From Nyssa sinensis (lineage: Eukaryota > Streptophyta > Magnoliopsida > Cornales > Nyssaceae), in assembly GCA_008638375.1 (NCBI GenBank), contig CM018051.1, forward strand, positions 13,198,369-13,262,368: a stretch of DNA of 64,000 nt. Reading direction: 5' to 3'. Position numbers and translations under genes: made by a program. Below, piece after piece: positions 25,801 to 40,800 of this stretch. Position 1 is the first letter of the stretch. Every line of letters starts with the position of its first letter. The notes under the pieces are model-generated. The model made no database searches. It was not told the DNA's origin and worked only from the letters and a program-made list of their open reading frames with translations.

Positions 25801-28800
25801 ATTCAAATCAAATGATACTTTTTTCTTAAGTTTAACTTCAAAAAAAATCTATATAAAATAGTAAAATATCTTTTTAGGTGTTAGAAAATTGAAAACTAGC
25901 AGTAAAAAAAAAACTAAATGTGATCAATTGTTGTCAAAATATGCATATCAGTAACTTTTAAGGGGGTTGCTATTATTTGAAAAAACTCACGATCACGTTT
26001 TTCGATTCTAGTTATAGATAACCCGATACTCTCGATACCATTAGATTGCGACTGTGTTATATTTTGCGACCGTGATTTAAATTCATGGTCGACAGTAAGT
26101 TTGAGTTAGGTAGTTTGGGATGCACCAGCTTAACATGAGATTGATACATTGAAAGTCAATTCACCATCTAGAACACAATTGTACTCATTCAATTCGAAGG
26201 GACATTGGACCTAATATTACCTCGAACGTGAATCGTTATGATACGTGGAGCAAGAATGGGAACGTAGATCGTCACCTATTATAAAATATGGTACGTTAGA
26301 GGTAGGCTTCTTCGGGTCGCTTTGTTGGAACAAAATATGTTTATTTGAAACGTGATATGCTTTTTGGTTGTATTTGTAATAATATTCGAATGTATATATA
26401 TACACCGGAAAAATTTTAACAAATCTAAGTTATTATAAAATAAAATTTCAATGATGTGTGTATGTATTTTCTTGTATGTTGTATGGTTTTTTTTTGGACT
26501 TTTGATATTTTAGATTGGAACACTAAGCATTGCGTTCTAAATCACTAATGATCCATGTTTTGGACACAATTCGCTAGGGGGAGGGGAGGGAGCGAATTGT
26601 GATAACTAAAATTGGACCACACAGTAATCTCACTTCAATTCTTTCAAAATGTCAAGACAATATTACTATAGAAAGGAATGCAACCCTCCTATTTTCTTTC
26701 ATCCAACAATACCCCCCTCCCCAAACTGTTTCACACATTTGAAGGGTTTTTTAGTAAACTTACTCCACATTCACAAATTCTGGTAACTTTGCAGATTGTA
26801 ACAGGCCCAACGAGGAATGTTAAAGAAAATAGATGTAGAATTTGGCTCAATTTCAATACAGGACACAAGAGAGCCTGAGTAATTTGAAGACCTATAATAT
26901 TTTAGTCTCTCTTTTTTTTTTTGTGTGTGTGGCTAGATTTAGGACACAAATTTTTATGTTTTTTCATTGAGGGTATTTTAGTTATTTTCATTTTGGGCTA
27001 TAGCCTAAGCTGCCATAGTGGGCTTTTTTTTGTGCAAGATTACTTGGACACCTAGTTCCATTGGCATCCAAGCTAGAGGACTGTATGCATATGATGTATT
27101 ATCTTTTTTTGAAGTTTCTTGAGCCAATTTATTAGTGATGTGTGATGCATTTTCTCTTGCATGTGTGCGCTTATGATAATAGGCACGATTGCCGGGCTTT
27201 CTTTATTCTAAATTAAGAAGTGCATCTCTTCTTGATATAGAGAGTGTGGCTGCTTGACCTATCCCTCTTTTCTCTACTCTCTCTCTTCTTTAGCATCTTT
27301 TATCTATCTATTTCTTTGCCTTTTTTTTCATCCTTGATTAAAGAGAATCATACTCTTTTGCTATAAGTTGTCACACATCAAAACTACTTATAAGCGTGTT
27401 CACACATACACTATTCTGGATGGACAAATTCAAGGGCCTGTGACATGAAAGACACTATTCTTTCAGAAAAGGAGGGAGGAGATGTGACTGGATAGGATAA
27501 AAGCAAGTGATCTCCATCTCCTAAATGCACCCTTCTTCATCCATGCCATTACTCAAGACATATCTCAGTGAGAAGGAATATACATCTCTAATTACTAAAA
27601 TTGAGGATCAACAAAATCACACAATATTAGCCCAACGCCCATTAGAGCACTTGTGTATGTCAGCCAAATCTTGAAGATGGAAACTTTTAAAATATTAAAA
27701 AGGTCACTCAGATGGTAAAGACCACTGTGAAGGCTTAATTTATCAGCTCCCCCCATCAGGGGAATTAGACAATCAATAAGATATTTATTGACATGCATCA
27801 AAATAAAGCATGACTAAACATGCTTGAATCGTGAAAGCCACTAAGCGGAAAATAAAGTTTCATTCATCATTCATATGAGGGAAACAAAAAGAAAGAAAAA
27901 AACAATTTACAGATTTAAAGCAAATACACAGAGACAAGACCTAATGAAGAACACCCCTTCCTTGAATTTTAAGGGAACTTCAATAAATGGTTGTCACATC
28001 TCAAGCCTGAATGTTTGACAACGATTAGACTATTGGACAATAAAGCAGATGATGATATCCTCTAAAATGTGGGTATGCAACTAAAAAGCTCTAGGGACAT
28101 TCTCGTGACCAAAACCACAGGGACTGATCTACGATGATAATAGAATGGAAAATTTGGCAAACAGATTCCATCCAGAATAACCCTAAGCTACTTTGAGATC
28201 ATTATATATATATATATATATATATCATTGTACTCATATACAAAGCCAAAACTGTTGTAACACAGTGGTTAAGGTGATGTTATGGCATCTAAAAGGGATG
28301 AGTAAAGTTAATTGCTTGTCTTTTTGCTATCAATCAGGAAAGGGGAAAAATTACTCGTATGCAAAAAATTTGTAATGTACATAGTTACAGCATAATTGAT
28401 AAACCTAAATATACTTTTCCTTTCCAAAAAAAAATTAAAATCAATGCAAAATGTACATATTTACAGCATAATTGATAACACTAAATATACTTTTCCTTTC
28501 CAAACAAAAATTAAAACCAATGCAAAATGTCAACAACATCTTAAATGGAAGAAGTCGTTACATATTTACAGCATAACTGATAACCCTAAATATTCTTTTC
28601 CTTTCCAAACATATATTAAAATCAGTGCAAAATGTTAATACCATCTTATATGAAAGAGGGTGAGAAACAAAAGTGCTGTATCAGAACTGCAGGATTAGAC
28701 ATCCAAGATGATGTGATCACCCATATAGAAAATGCATGTGTATTGTAATCAACAAAAACTACACATGAAACACACTTCAAATTGAATCTCTTTCACATAG

Positions 28801-31800
28801 CAATCTTGGATCAAATCTCACAAAAATTGAAATGGAATTATATGAGAATTCAATATTAATAAGGAAAAATTAGTCATGTAGTTGCTTCATGCCTTTACCT
28901 TCAGCAACTATGGCTTCAGATGCAGGTGGTTGAGCAATCCAGTTTCCTACAGAATCTTTCATGTGTCTTCTATCAGATGCAAAGGAACGGAGGAATATTG
29001 GAGCATGCACAATCCGGAAAAACCTGAAATCACAAAAGCAGGTTATTTCTACAAATATCATATAATCATAGGCAGGTTTAAAATATATTTCATTGATACG
29101 CACAGGGATGAATCAATTTGTGAGCAAGTGAAAGAGAAACAAAGAAAACAAAACAAAGGAAAAGTGGATAGGGAATAGGGAGTGTGAGCAAGTGAAAGAG
29201 AAACAAAAAAAAAAAAAAAAGGAAAAAGGGGATAAGGAATAGGGGGAGTCACCCTAACTAACTAAATACGCTAAGGTGCATTGACAAAAGGATAATTATG
29301 AAGTTCAATGACAAAATTTCACCCAAATTTTTTTTTTACAAAATCAGAGCTGCACCATATGCTTCCAGAATAAAGCATGTTCTAGATCTGGCAGCAGGAT
29401 AAAGTTGGTTGATTTCAGGTGGGGTGACTAACAACTTAATTCTTCTATTAAAGAACTACTGCTACCTTAGAGTAATGACACATCTACTTGGGATCATACA
29501 TATCTTTTGTTTTTTTGCTGGTCGTTCTTTTTCTTTATAGGGAAAAACAAGAATAAGGAAAGACAGTACCATTTCTGTCTTTCTTCAATGTGTGGAAATA
29601 GGAAGCCAAAATCCATGCTAGGTTTTCCACAGACATGATTATTAAAAGAGAAATCTCAGCACACGAGGCTCCCGCCATTGTGGGGTTTGGGGAGGACTAG
29701 ATCATTATAAATTTAAAAAATTGCAGAAGCCTAAATTGGCAATTTTGCCACCTGGGTTAAAACATGCATCAACAGCCATATTACTGAATACTTCTAGTGA
29801 AACTTGCATCAACCAACTCATCAAGAAAGTATGAATAAATGGTACACCAGATTAGACCTTACCTCTGAAACTCAGAAAATAGCTGAAAAGATGGCCGGAT
29901 AGTTTCTGACACATAGGAGGCCAGAGGAGATGGAAATGGAAGACTTGAATCTAAATCCCACACTAAATGAGGAGAGCTGCTTTCTTTTTTTCTCTGTAAT
30001 AGTCAATTCAATTTCAAAATTTTGTAAGGAGGCAAATAGTTCCAAATAACCACTAATGAAAAAGATCAAATTCATTTACCAAATAAGCGTCACTTAGTAT
30101 TCAGTTCTCACCTGAACGCAGATGACATGATAATCCCAGAGAACGACCCCATCAGCTCTCTGGCTAGCCTTTTGATGCCACAATGGAACCTGCACGATGG
30201 TCATCAAATTGAGAAAATCTCTGTCTTGGCCCAATCTAATTTATCCAATTAAGTATCTCAAGTGTTATCTGTTAGACAACTGGACTTTTCTTCTTGACTA
30301 ACACAAAACCACAATGAATTTATCAGAATTCACTAATAGCCTGAATGGTATGCTGAAGGTTTTAAATGTGTAAGTGGGGGTATCAAACCCCACCATTGTT
30401 GTTTCCTAAGAATGGTATGCTGAAGGTTTTATATGTGTAAGTGGGGGTATCAAACCCCACCATTGTTGTTTCCTAAGAATGATGCATGATGCTCTTAATT
30501 ATTATTTTTTTGAAAAGAAAAAAAATACTACCGCTACCAAAACGTAAAAAAAAAAACAAAAAACAGATTTCACTCTAGATATATTTAGAAGATGATGACA
30601 TTTAAATAGGCAAGCAAAGTACAATTACAATTATGAGAATCGAGTACTAAAATTACTTAATAAAAAAGTGCCAAAAAAAAAGAGTTACATGTTCTGTTAA
30701 CACAGGCAATTATACATGAAGTAGAAACAAGCACTATGCTATTTATACGCATGAAACATCAATCAGGAAAAAAATGTTGTTAGAAATAATAAGTAGATAC
30801 AGAATCTGAGCCACACTCATAGGGATACCGGATACAAACAGTCTGACATGTCAACTTCAGAACCTAGAGAAAACACATGGCCATATATCTCTATGAGCAC
30901 TAAATGTGATCCGTTTATTTATTTGATGCCAAACATTTGTGCATGTATTCATGACAAGCAATGCAGTTGTCTTCAATAATGAACTATCGACTGTCTGAGA
31001 GCATTGATGAATTATAGAACATATAAAAACGAAGAAAGTAGTGACATATATATTGGAAAGTGAGTGTTCTCTTGGCTAAAGGGGATGTAATCAAGGGTAA
31101 TCCCACATGATAAAAGGAAAAACCAACTCCGGCAGGAAGATGAGGTCTTTCTGGTTGCAAAATTCAGCAAATTTTGAAAGGTATTAATAATGATCCCTCT
31201 TTTTTTTTTTTTTTGATCAGTAATGATCCCTCTTTTTACTCCATCATAAAATGCTTAGATCGTGTTCCTTCCATTTCTTGTAGTATGTTGCCACTAAGTT
31301 GCTCTTCTAACTAATATTTAGTTATGAAGGGCTGCTTTCTTTGGGGGGCGACCTCAATTTTGATCTTGATTGCTTTATGGATTTCATTAGCTAAGCAGGT
31401 ATCACTGCTTACATTGTGTTCCTTCCATTTCTTGCAGTAGTGTTCACACCATGTAGCGTTTCTAACTGATATTTAGTTAATGAGGTGTCTTGCTTGCTTT
31501 ATCCTTCATTGACAGATCACTAGAAAATGATGGGATCTTCTTTTTGTCCTCTTTGGGGTTAATTGGGAGATGTTTAGATCTGTGAAGGAGGTGCTCATAG
31601 CTAGAGGGGTGGTAGGGTTAAGTGGGGAACTCATAAGGTGTAGAGGGCTGCGGGTTGCCCCATTATGTTTATGGCGGTGTATATGGAGAGAGAGAGTGGA
31701 GATTTTTTGGAGTAGAGTCCCAGTTACTTGTAATTAAGAGAAACTTTCTTAGATTCCTCTTCTTCTTTTTTTGGGTTTCGGGAGACATACACCTTTACTT

Positions 31801-34800
31801 TAGATTCTTTCATAGATTTCTTAGATGGTATGCATTTGTAGCAGTGTATAACTTTTGAATACTCTTGGTGTACATGTAGCACCCCCATTGGTACTGTTAT
31901 GATTTTAGTTGCTTCCTGGATTTCATTATCTAAGCAGGTAAACACTGCTTAAATTGACTTGCACCCAAAATGTGTAGTGAAGAACTATATGAAGAGTGCC
32001 AATTGTAATGCGTAGCAGCCTTCTACATTTAAAAAAGACACCTTCAGGATTGGGGGCGTGATTCAATGCAGGATTTTCCAGCACGGTTCTGTACTTGTCT
32101 CCCAAAATTCAGATATGAGGTGTTGGAAGTCCAAGCAGAGATGGGTGCTTCCAAGTCAAATCTCTCTATGCATCACTAATAAGACTAAAGAAATTTTCCC
32201 ATCATTGTTGACAAAAACAAGTATGCCCCGATCTAAGGTTATCAAGCATTTGCATCATTGTTAACAAAAACAAGTATGCCCCGATCTAAGGCTGCTTCAA
32301 TTATTTGGACAAATACTTGAATAACCTTATTTTAAAGGTGTGTATAGGAAAGACTTATCTCATTTTATTGCCTTACACTATCCCCTTGTCCATTGTATCG
32401 GTGTTAGATTCCTGAAAAGACTGCTACAACTTGGTATGTCTCGGTTCACAATCTTCTTTGGTAGAGGGGTCCTCCATGGGACAGGCATTGTAGAGCATTG
32501 CGTTAGTAGCCATCTGTGTGTCTTATGAAGCAAAAACTATCAAAGTTTCTTTAGAAGTTGTAGGCTGATGTGATAGTTGTCTAGTGTTGTTCTAGGGCTT
32601 GCATGTAAGGAAAATTCAAGGACTCTATCATTTTGGCTTGTAATGAAAGAGTAATGAGTTCAAGTCTTGTGATGCACTACTTCCATATGTTTTACACTAT
32701 TGTATTGTTTCCATACAGTCATACTGATAAGATTCAGTATTATGTTAGAAAATCAAACATAAATTTTTAATAATGAAAATATTTGCAGTTTATGTCCCTG
32801 TACAAGGCTTGAGTACAATTGATCTGGGAGTTTAGTTTTAGACAATAATTAAAGTTGTTCTGAGTCTTCAAAGCTGAAACAAAAAGCTGCCTGATCTACC
32901 TTAGGTAGATCTCAATATGATTATGGGGATCAATAATATCATGAGTATTTTTTTGCAAACCAATCTATCAAATGAACCACCGAGGAGAAAATAAGGCAGA
33001 CTGGAGCAATTCGGAGTTGAAAGCAAATAGCTTCTCTTAGGAAGTCTCGCGTCAGTTTGATTTCAAGAATGTTTATTCTCAAACTATACTTGTTAATAGT
33101 CTGAAATGCTCATCTAAAAATTCTGCCAAGCCAACAATTAAGAAAAATAGACCATTTAGCAAATCAGTTGCCACCAACTTGAGAGGTGTAAACCACAAGC
33201 CTTTTTTTTTTTGTGTTTTTTGACAAGTGGTGTAAACCACAGGCCCCTTGGCATTCTACTGGTCTTCTTACAACAAAGAAAATATTCAGTTATTCTTGAA
33301 TTTTCATAAAAGTTTCTGGTTGTGTGATGTTAATCTTGTCCTTGTCTGAAATGTTGAGCATGCAACTTAAAAACAGGAGTCAGACCCTCAATTCAGTGTT
33401 CCTGTTGGTGTCACCAGAAAAAAAAAAAAAACATTTTATCTCATTTTTACATCACCAAATAGATTTTCTAAAATTAAAAATCACAAAAGTTGCAAGACAT
33501 TGAAAATGATGATACGTATATTTCACAAATCCTCCATAACCAACTGGAATACTTTTTGACATACAATTACGAAGGAAATTAGAAACTACATGCCTGCTTC
33601 TTCTCATTGGAAATGAAAACAACAAAAAGATCAGATCCCTCTGCATCTGCTGTTCCATTTGCACATAGTTTCTTGCAAAGAAAGTATACATTCTCCTCAC
33701 TGCACCAAAAATAAATAAATAATAAAAGAAAGGAGAGGAACAAAAGATTCATGAGTAAGTAAAGTAAGCACAAAACACAATTGAAAGATACACTGTACAT
33801 ATGAATAACCAATCAAATTAGGAAAAAATAAAATTCATGAGTAATTTGCTAGGTAAGATCCATGTTATCCAAATCACCTCACTACATCTAGTAAAACTCA
33901 TTTTTATTTGACACATCAATGAATAATTAAGCAAAATAGAAATAATTTTTTTTTAAAAAAAATACTATGCTTGTCTTCTTGTGGCATATCTTTTTTTTTT
34001 TTTTTTTGATAGGTAAAGTGGCCCTTGTGGTGGGAGTTGACACTAGGACCTTGGCGATTTTACCCAAGCCCCTTCCCAACTTATCCAGCCCCAAGAGTTC
34101 ATTGTGGCATGTCTTTTCAAGCTACAAAGGATTTGTCTTCATCATTGATCCAAAGATTTATAACAATTTCAAACACATTTTTATGAAGGAAAAAAAAAGA
34201 ATTTATTTAATTTTTTGGGGGGGAGATCCCCAAGGTCCAGGTAAAACTCCCACCCCAAGGGCCACTTAACTATCAAAACTAATTAATAAGCCACTTAACT
34301 ATCAATTTTTTTTAATATATATATATATATATATATATTTATTTTGTTTTATTTTTTTTAGGGGGGGAGTGGATAGAGGGAAGTAAATTTTAGCAATTAA
34401 TAAATGTTTTGTCAAAGGTACTGATTCTATGATAATTTATATATAACTATCGGAAACTTTTTTATATGATCAAAATGTTATCCAGTCTAATATGCTGCTT
34501 GATTATAAACAAGCATGATGTTTGCTTAGATTGGGGAAAAATCCTTCGATGTTATTCATGAAGTGGAATCGTCGGGTGAGGTATTTCAGATTGTAGAAAG
34601 AGGTCTAGAAGTGGTTCGGAGATTATGGGTGTTGAGAGGGGAGTTGGAATGGATATGCAGCATTTTGGAGACATGTTCGGCAAGGAAACAGAAGGTTGGT
34701 TTTCCCTCTTGGTCTGCATGGGAGATGTCGGAGTCTGTATCTGAGGAAAGGCTCAAACTGGAGGGGGAGTTATATGAGAATAGAAAGCAGATCTCAGAAG

Positions 34801-37800
34801 GGGATTAGGTTTTTATTCTTGCCGGAAGTTAACGCGAGCGGAGGATGGGCCACCTACGCCCAAGCTTTCAGATAGCTTGGGTTATCACACCCACGATCCA
34901 CACTGCCCCTGAAAGGCTCTTATTTGGATATATGCAGAATCGGTGAATGGCCAATGGATCCTGTGTTGGTGAAATCGAAGCAGGACAGTGTTTGTGAAGA
35001 CATAGAAATCCAAGTGAGTTCTTGTGCGAGTCGACTCAAACATCTTCGCCGATGCTTGACTGGCCGTTTTGGGGACTTGAACACACCAGTTCCGGATATC
35101 TTAAAGGTTCAAAAATGGGCTCTCAAACATTGGGGAATCCAAGCTGGTCTGAAGGTTTTCGACTTGAATGGTGATTGGTTTCTTTTTGAGTTACCGTCGG
35201 ACGAGCTGGCTTCGAAGATTCTCAGACGCCGGAACTGGACTTTCGAGGGGCTACCTCTGTACCTGCATCCTTGGACCCCATCGGGTTGTTGTTTGAGGAC
35301 TGAAAGAAGAAGGCTCAATCTGGCTTAGGTCTATGGGGCTACCAGCCTTCCTGTGGAGCACGGAGGTCTTCCGGGAGCTGGGAAATCACTGCGGCCGCTT
35401 CGTGAAAGCTGATGAAGCCACTGTTGAGCGCCGTCACTTGCGATGGGCAAGAATTTTAGTGAGAGGCAGATCGGAGTTGATTCCTGCCACTATCAGTATA
35501 AAATGTGGACCATGATCCTTCTCGATCCCAGTGTGGATCGGAGGCTGGACCAACATGCTCGGAGGTGGAAACAAGCCAATCGGAAATCGCTGTAACCGTC
35601 GGAGGAGATGGAGGGGATGAAGCGGACGTTCACGCGCCTGGGGTGCGTTCAAACTTGAATCTGGTCTCTAACAGGAGAAAACCACTGTGGCAATCAGAGG
35701 GTGGTTTTCGTCTTTTCAGAGCACAGATGTTTCAAATTTCAAATCTTATAATTTTGAGAGAGGTTTAACGAGGGCACGTGGGAGATGGAAGGATCCAGAA
35801 GGCCAGAATAGAAAGGGGTATGCGGGCTTTCGGCCATTCTTTATCCAGCAATGATGGGCCGAATGGGCTGGGCCACTACCAAAATAAAAGAACCACTAGA
35901 AGACACCAGGGCCACCAGTTCCCAGTCTGGGGCCCAACAAGATGGACTGGATCAGAGACGAATGGCAGCTCAAGCCCAAAGTCATAGACGTCTTCATGGA
36001 GGGACTGGGCCGGCCCAGAATAAGGTAGATGAGCCTCAGTCCCAGGTCAGGACGCACCGCCTCTCTCACTGGCTCATTTAAATATACTTCAGCCGTTGGC
36101 TTCTCAACAAAAGTCGGTGTTGTAGCTATGAAAGGAGACTCTAGAGGCACGGGACCTAAAAGGAAGGAGAGAACTTGGAGGAAAAGGGAAGCAGATAGCA
36201 GCGGCAGCGACAGCGACAGCGACAGACGACTACACTTCTGAGGGGCTCATCTCAGACAATAGCAGCATGCTTGATGAGAGGGAGTTCCTACAATACATGG
36301 AAAATAGTTACTGCAAAGATGACAGGCAGAGTAACTGGCTTGCGGAATGTTCCCTTGCTACAGAAGTGGAGGCAATTGCAGTCCAGGAATTGCAGACAGC
36401 CCCAATAGATCAGAGGGAAGAAGATATGACGCTAAACCAGGAAAATACTGAGTATTTGGAGGACTACAACCCTTTAGCTATGGTCCTGCCGGAAGAATGT
36501 TTTCATAGTGTCATTCAAGAGCAGGAAGTCTATCCAGCAGAGATACCGTCATCAGCAGACTGTCACAGAGGGTTGGGTAATCAGAAAATTGGGGAAGGTA
36601 AGCAAATTGTTGGGAGTACCATGTGTAGAATTCGAGGACCGCTTGATGGATCTTTTCAGAGAAATCATTTTACGTAACTCGCTGCCAAAACCTTGTCCTG
36701 TGGAGAAAGACAGTAAGGAAAAGTCAGTGAAAAGAATGCAACGGGTCATGAAAGAATTGTCATGCTCTGTTAATTACGATGGGAGTAAATCAACGGTGGC
36801 CTTAAGTGGAAGGCAGTGGGAGGTTCTAACAGTCTTTGTTCCATGAATTTAAAAATTCTAACTTGGAATGTGAGGGGGTTGAATGATCCAGACAAACGGG
36901 CAGTCGTCAAAGGATTGCTTCAAGAATGGAGGCCTGATGTCATTTGTTTACAGGAGACTAAGATAGAGAGTATGTCGCGAAGGGTTGTCCGCTCCATTTG
37001 GAGTTCTAGATGGGTGCAATGGGCTGCTCTTAACGCCCAGGGAACTGCTGGAGGAATCCTGGTGGCATGGGATTCCCGCGTGGTCTAGTGCGAGGAGCAT
37101 AAAGTCGGGGTGTTCTCTCTTATGTGCAAGTTTAAGATGGTTTCATCTTCCTTGAGGTGAGATTTTTGTGGCGTCTACGGTCCACTTTCTGATGGTACTA
37201 GGAGGCTGTTTTGGGATGAGTTACATTTGGCTCTTTCTTCTTAGCATATCCCTTGGTGCCTAGGGGGGATTTTAATGTTGTGCGTAGCCCGAATGAGAGA
37301 TTGGGGAGTGGAAGTCTTACCTCGGCTATGAGAGATTTTAACTGAATTCATAAACTCTTAAAGCTTGATGGATCTTCACCTGGAGGGAGGGCGTTTCACT
37401 TGGTCTCGTGGAGGTCACCAACCTGCTATGTCCCGACTGGATAGATTTTTGGTGGCGCACAATTGGGAAGACGACTTTCCGGATCTCTCCCAAAAGTGTT
37501 TGCCAAGGCCTTGTTCTGACCATCATCCGGTCATGCTTTATTGTGGGGGTTTTAGCGCAGGAAGAAGCCCCTTTAGATTTGAGAACATGTGGCTTGATCA
37601 CGAGGGCTTTGTGGATTTGGTGAGACGTTGGTGGGCTTCTTATGTTGTGACAGGGACCCCAAGCTTTTGTATTGCTAGAAAACTGAAATTCCTCAAGGAT
37701 GACCTTAGAAAGTGGAATTGTGAAGTTTTTGGCTCAATTCAGGTTAGGAAGAAGACTTTGTTGAATAATCTGATGGAGTTGGATGAGGAAGACCAGCGGA

Positions 37801-40800
37801 GCCCTCTTAATGCGGATAGGAGGGGTGAGAGAGATGGCCTGAAGGGTCAAATTGGGCAGATTCTCAGGAATGGAGGAAGTATCTTGGAGACAGAAGTCTC
37901 GTGCCATTTGGCTTAAAGAAGGAAGATCGCAACACAAAATTCTTCCACAGAATGGCTTCTGCCCACTACAGGAAGAATAGAATCTCTTCTATTGCTATTA
38001 ATGATCAAGTACTCTATGAGGAGGAGCCCATTAGAGAGGGCATCGTCGACTTCTTCTCTAATTTTTACACAGAGCCGTGTAGCTGGAGACCCGGGGTGGA
38101 TGATATGCTTTTGAAAAGGTTGAACGTTGAGGACGCTTCCAATTTGGAGGCCCCCTTCTCGGAAGAGGAAGTGGAGAAAGCTCTAGCGGCGTGCAATGGG
38201 GATAAAGCCCCAGGTCCCGATGGTTTCACTATGGCCTTTTTCAAAAAATGTTGGGATGTGTTGAAATTGGATGTGATGGCGGTTTTTGGGAGTCTTCATA
38301 GGGAGGGGGGCTTTGAGCGTAGCCTCAACGCTTCTTTTATTGCCCTCATTCCTAAGAAGAATGGAGCCAATAACATAAAGGACTTTCGTCCGATAAGTCT
38401 AGTTAGCAGCGTCTACAAGTTGATTACAAAGGTTCTATCCTTAAGACTGAAAAAGATTATGGGTAGCATTATCTCTCCAACTCAAAATGCTTTTGTGGAA
38501 GGCCGGCAAATTCTGGACGCGGCCCTCATCGCAAATGAGTGCATTGATTCTAGGATGAAGCAAAAAAGGAGTGGGCTCGTGTGCAAGTTGGATATGGAGA
38601 AGGCTTTCGACCATGTTAGTTGGGATTTTTTGTTGAGAATGTTGGCCAAGATAGGTTTTGGGGGTAAATGGCAGCAGTGGATTCAGGCGTGTATTTCCAT
38701 AGTCTCATTTTCAGTCCTTGTTAATGGCTCTCCGGCAGGTTTTTTTCGTTCCTCCCGAGGCTTGAGACAAGGAGATCCTCTTTCCCCTTTCATTTTCGTG
38801 ATAGCTATGGAGGCCCTGAGTTATTTCATGAGTCGGGCTGTGGATGTGGGTCTCATCAAAGGCTTTCATGTGGGGGGCAGAGGGGTAGGAGGGGTCGCTA
38901 TTTCCCATTTGTTGTTTGCTGACGATGCCATCATTTTTTGTGACCCTTCAGTGCGCCAGCTTCGCTTTATCAGATGTATTCTAGTGTGTTTTGAAGCGGA
39001 TGTCAGGACTGAGGATTAATTTTGCCAAAAGTAGCATCACCCTGATAGGCCAGATCCAGGAGATGGACGTCTTAGCTAGTACTCTGGGCTGCAGAGTGGA
39101 CTGCCTTCCTTTGGTTTATTTGGGTCTTCCGTTGGACGCTCCTTCGAGATCTATTGGAGTTTGGGATCCTGTTGTTGAAAGGTTCTTTAGTAAGCTTTCA
39201 AGTTGGAAATGTCAGCACCTCTCCAAGGGAGGCAGGCTCACTCTTCTAAAGAGTATCCCTGTCAAATCTCCCTACCTACTTCATGTCCCTATTCTCTATG
39301 CCTAAGACAGTCAGCAGCAGATTGGAAAAGATTCAAAGGGATTTCCTTTGGAGCCAGCAATAGCGACCGTAGGAAGATTCATTTAGTTGCTTGGGATAAA
39401 ATTAAAAAGCCAAAGTCTGTTGGGGGGTTAGGGGTGAAGGACTTGTGTCTTTTTAACATAGCCCTTCTTGGAAAATGGTTATGAAAATTTGGCGAATGTG
39501 CTAGAGAGCTTTGGAAAGAAATCATCGTTTCCAAGTATGGGTGTGATGATGGGGGTTGGTGCTCGGGCAATGCTAGAGGCCTGAGGGGATGTGGGCTTTG
39601 GGGCAGCATCAAAGGTATCTGAAGGATCTTTAAGGATAGATGCACCTTTGATGTTGGGAATGGTGAGCGGATAAAGTTCTGGGATGATGTCTGGGCTGAT
39701 GTCGAGTCTCTAAGGGTGAAATTTCTTATGCTTTCCAGTCTAGCTTACAACAAGGAGGCCTGGATGAATGAGTGCATGGAAAGAGTAAGGAATGAGATTA
39801 TATGGACCCCCCGTTTCAGGAAGATATCTTTTTGATTGGGAACTTGAAGAGGTGGGCTATTTCCTTTGTCTCCTCAACAATTTTAGGGTCATGGAGGATA
39901 GGAGAATTTGGAGGCCAGACAAGAAGTCCTTTTCAGTCAGATCGTTTTACAAGAGCATGTTCAACTCGGACAATCCTCCTTTCCCTTGAAAGATAACTTG
40001 GCACTCAAAAGCCCCCCCAAGAGCTTCCTTTTTAGCTTGGAAGCCTCTTGGAAGGCCATCCTAACCACGGAGAACTTGAAGAGAAAGGGCTTTCTTTTGG
40101 TGAGCAGATGCTACTTTTGCAAGAATAATGAGGAGAGTGTGGATCACGTTCTCATCCACTATCATGATTATTGGAGTTGCTCGAACCTTGTTTTAGATTT
40201 GTTTGGCCTTTCTTGGTTCATGCCGGGCTCAAGTCAAAGACCTTCTGCTGGCCTGGGAAGGGTGCAGGCTGCCTTTTGAGATTAAGAGGATTTGGAAACT
40301 GACCCCCATTTGCCTCATGTGGTGCATTTGGACTAGAAGGAACAATAGGGTCTTTGAAGATCGGGAGCTCTCTATTCCTTTCTTTAAGGATGCCTTTTTG
40401 CGTTTACTATTTGTTTGGGTCAATGAGGCTTTTCCTGTAAATAGTCACTTCTTTTGTAGATTTTTTGCGATCTCTTAGCCATATGTAACCTTTTGGGGTT
40501 TTTGCCCTTGTAGCCCTTCTTGGGCTCATTTATATGATATACAAGTCTTACTTATCAAAAAAAAAGATATGCTGCTTGATTTTTATCAGGTAATTGACAT
40601 TGGTAGAGAATTCCTCAATAGCCAAAGTTAAATAAGCAATAAAGTTGAAATGTACAACTGCCTGTTGACTTTAATGGCAATGGCAGACTTTGCGCATTCT
40701 AAACCTACTAGTTAGGAGTCTTAGGAGATGGTATAACGTGCGGGATATATCCTAGCAAGTAGTGCCATTGACATGTCCATTATCCATATCGTCTCCAATT

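Noticed and set aside
36195..36235. Repeating gacagc codons (Ser-Asp repeat)
   Set aside because: A short simple-sequence run inside the L1, not a separate feature.
36267..36846. Open frames of 112-136 codons between the two L1 ORFs
   Set aside because: They lie inside the L1 between the ORF1-like region and the ORF2 start and read as decayed ORF1 C-terminal sequence, not as host genes.
37901..39019. The longest open frame of the window (372 codons)
   Set aside because: It is the reverse transcriptase part of the decayed L1, so it is described as a piece of that pseudogene, not as a separate gene.
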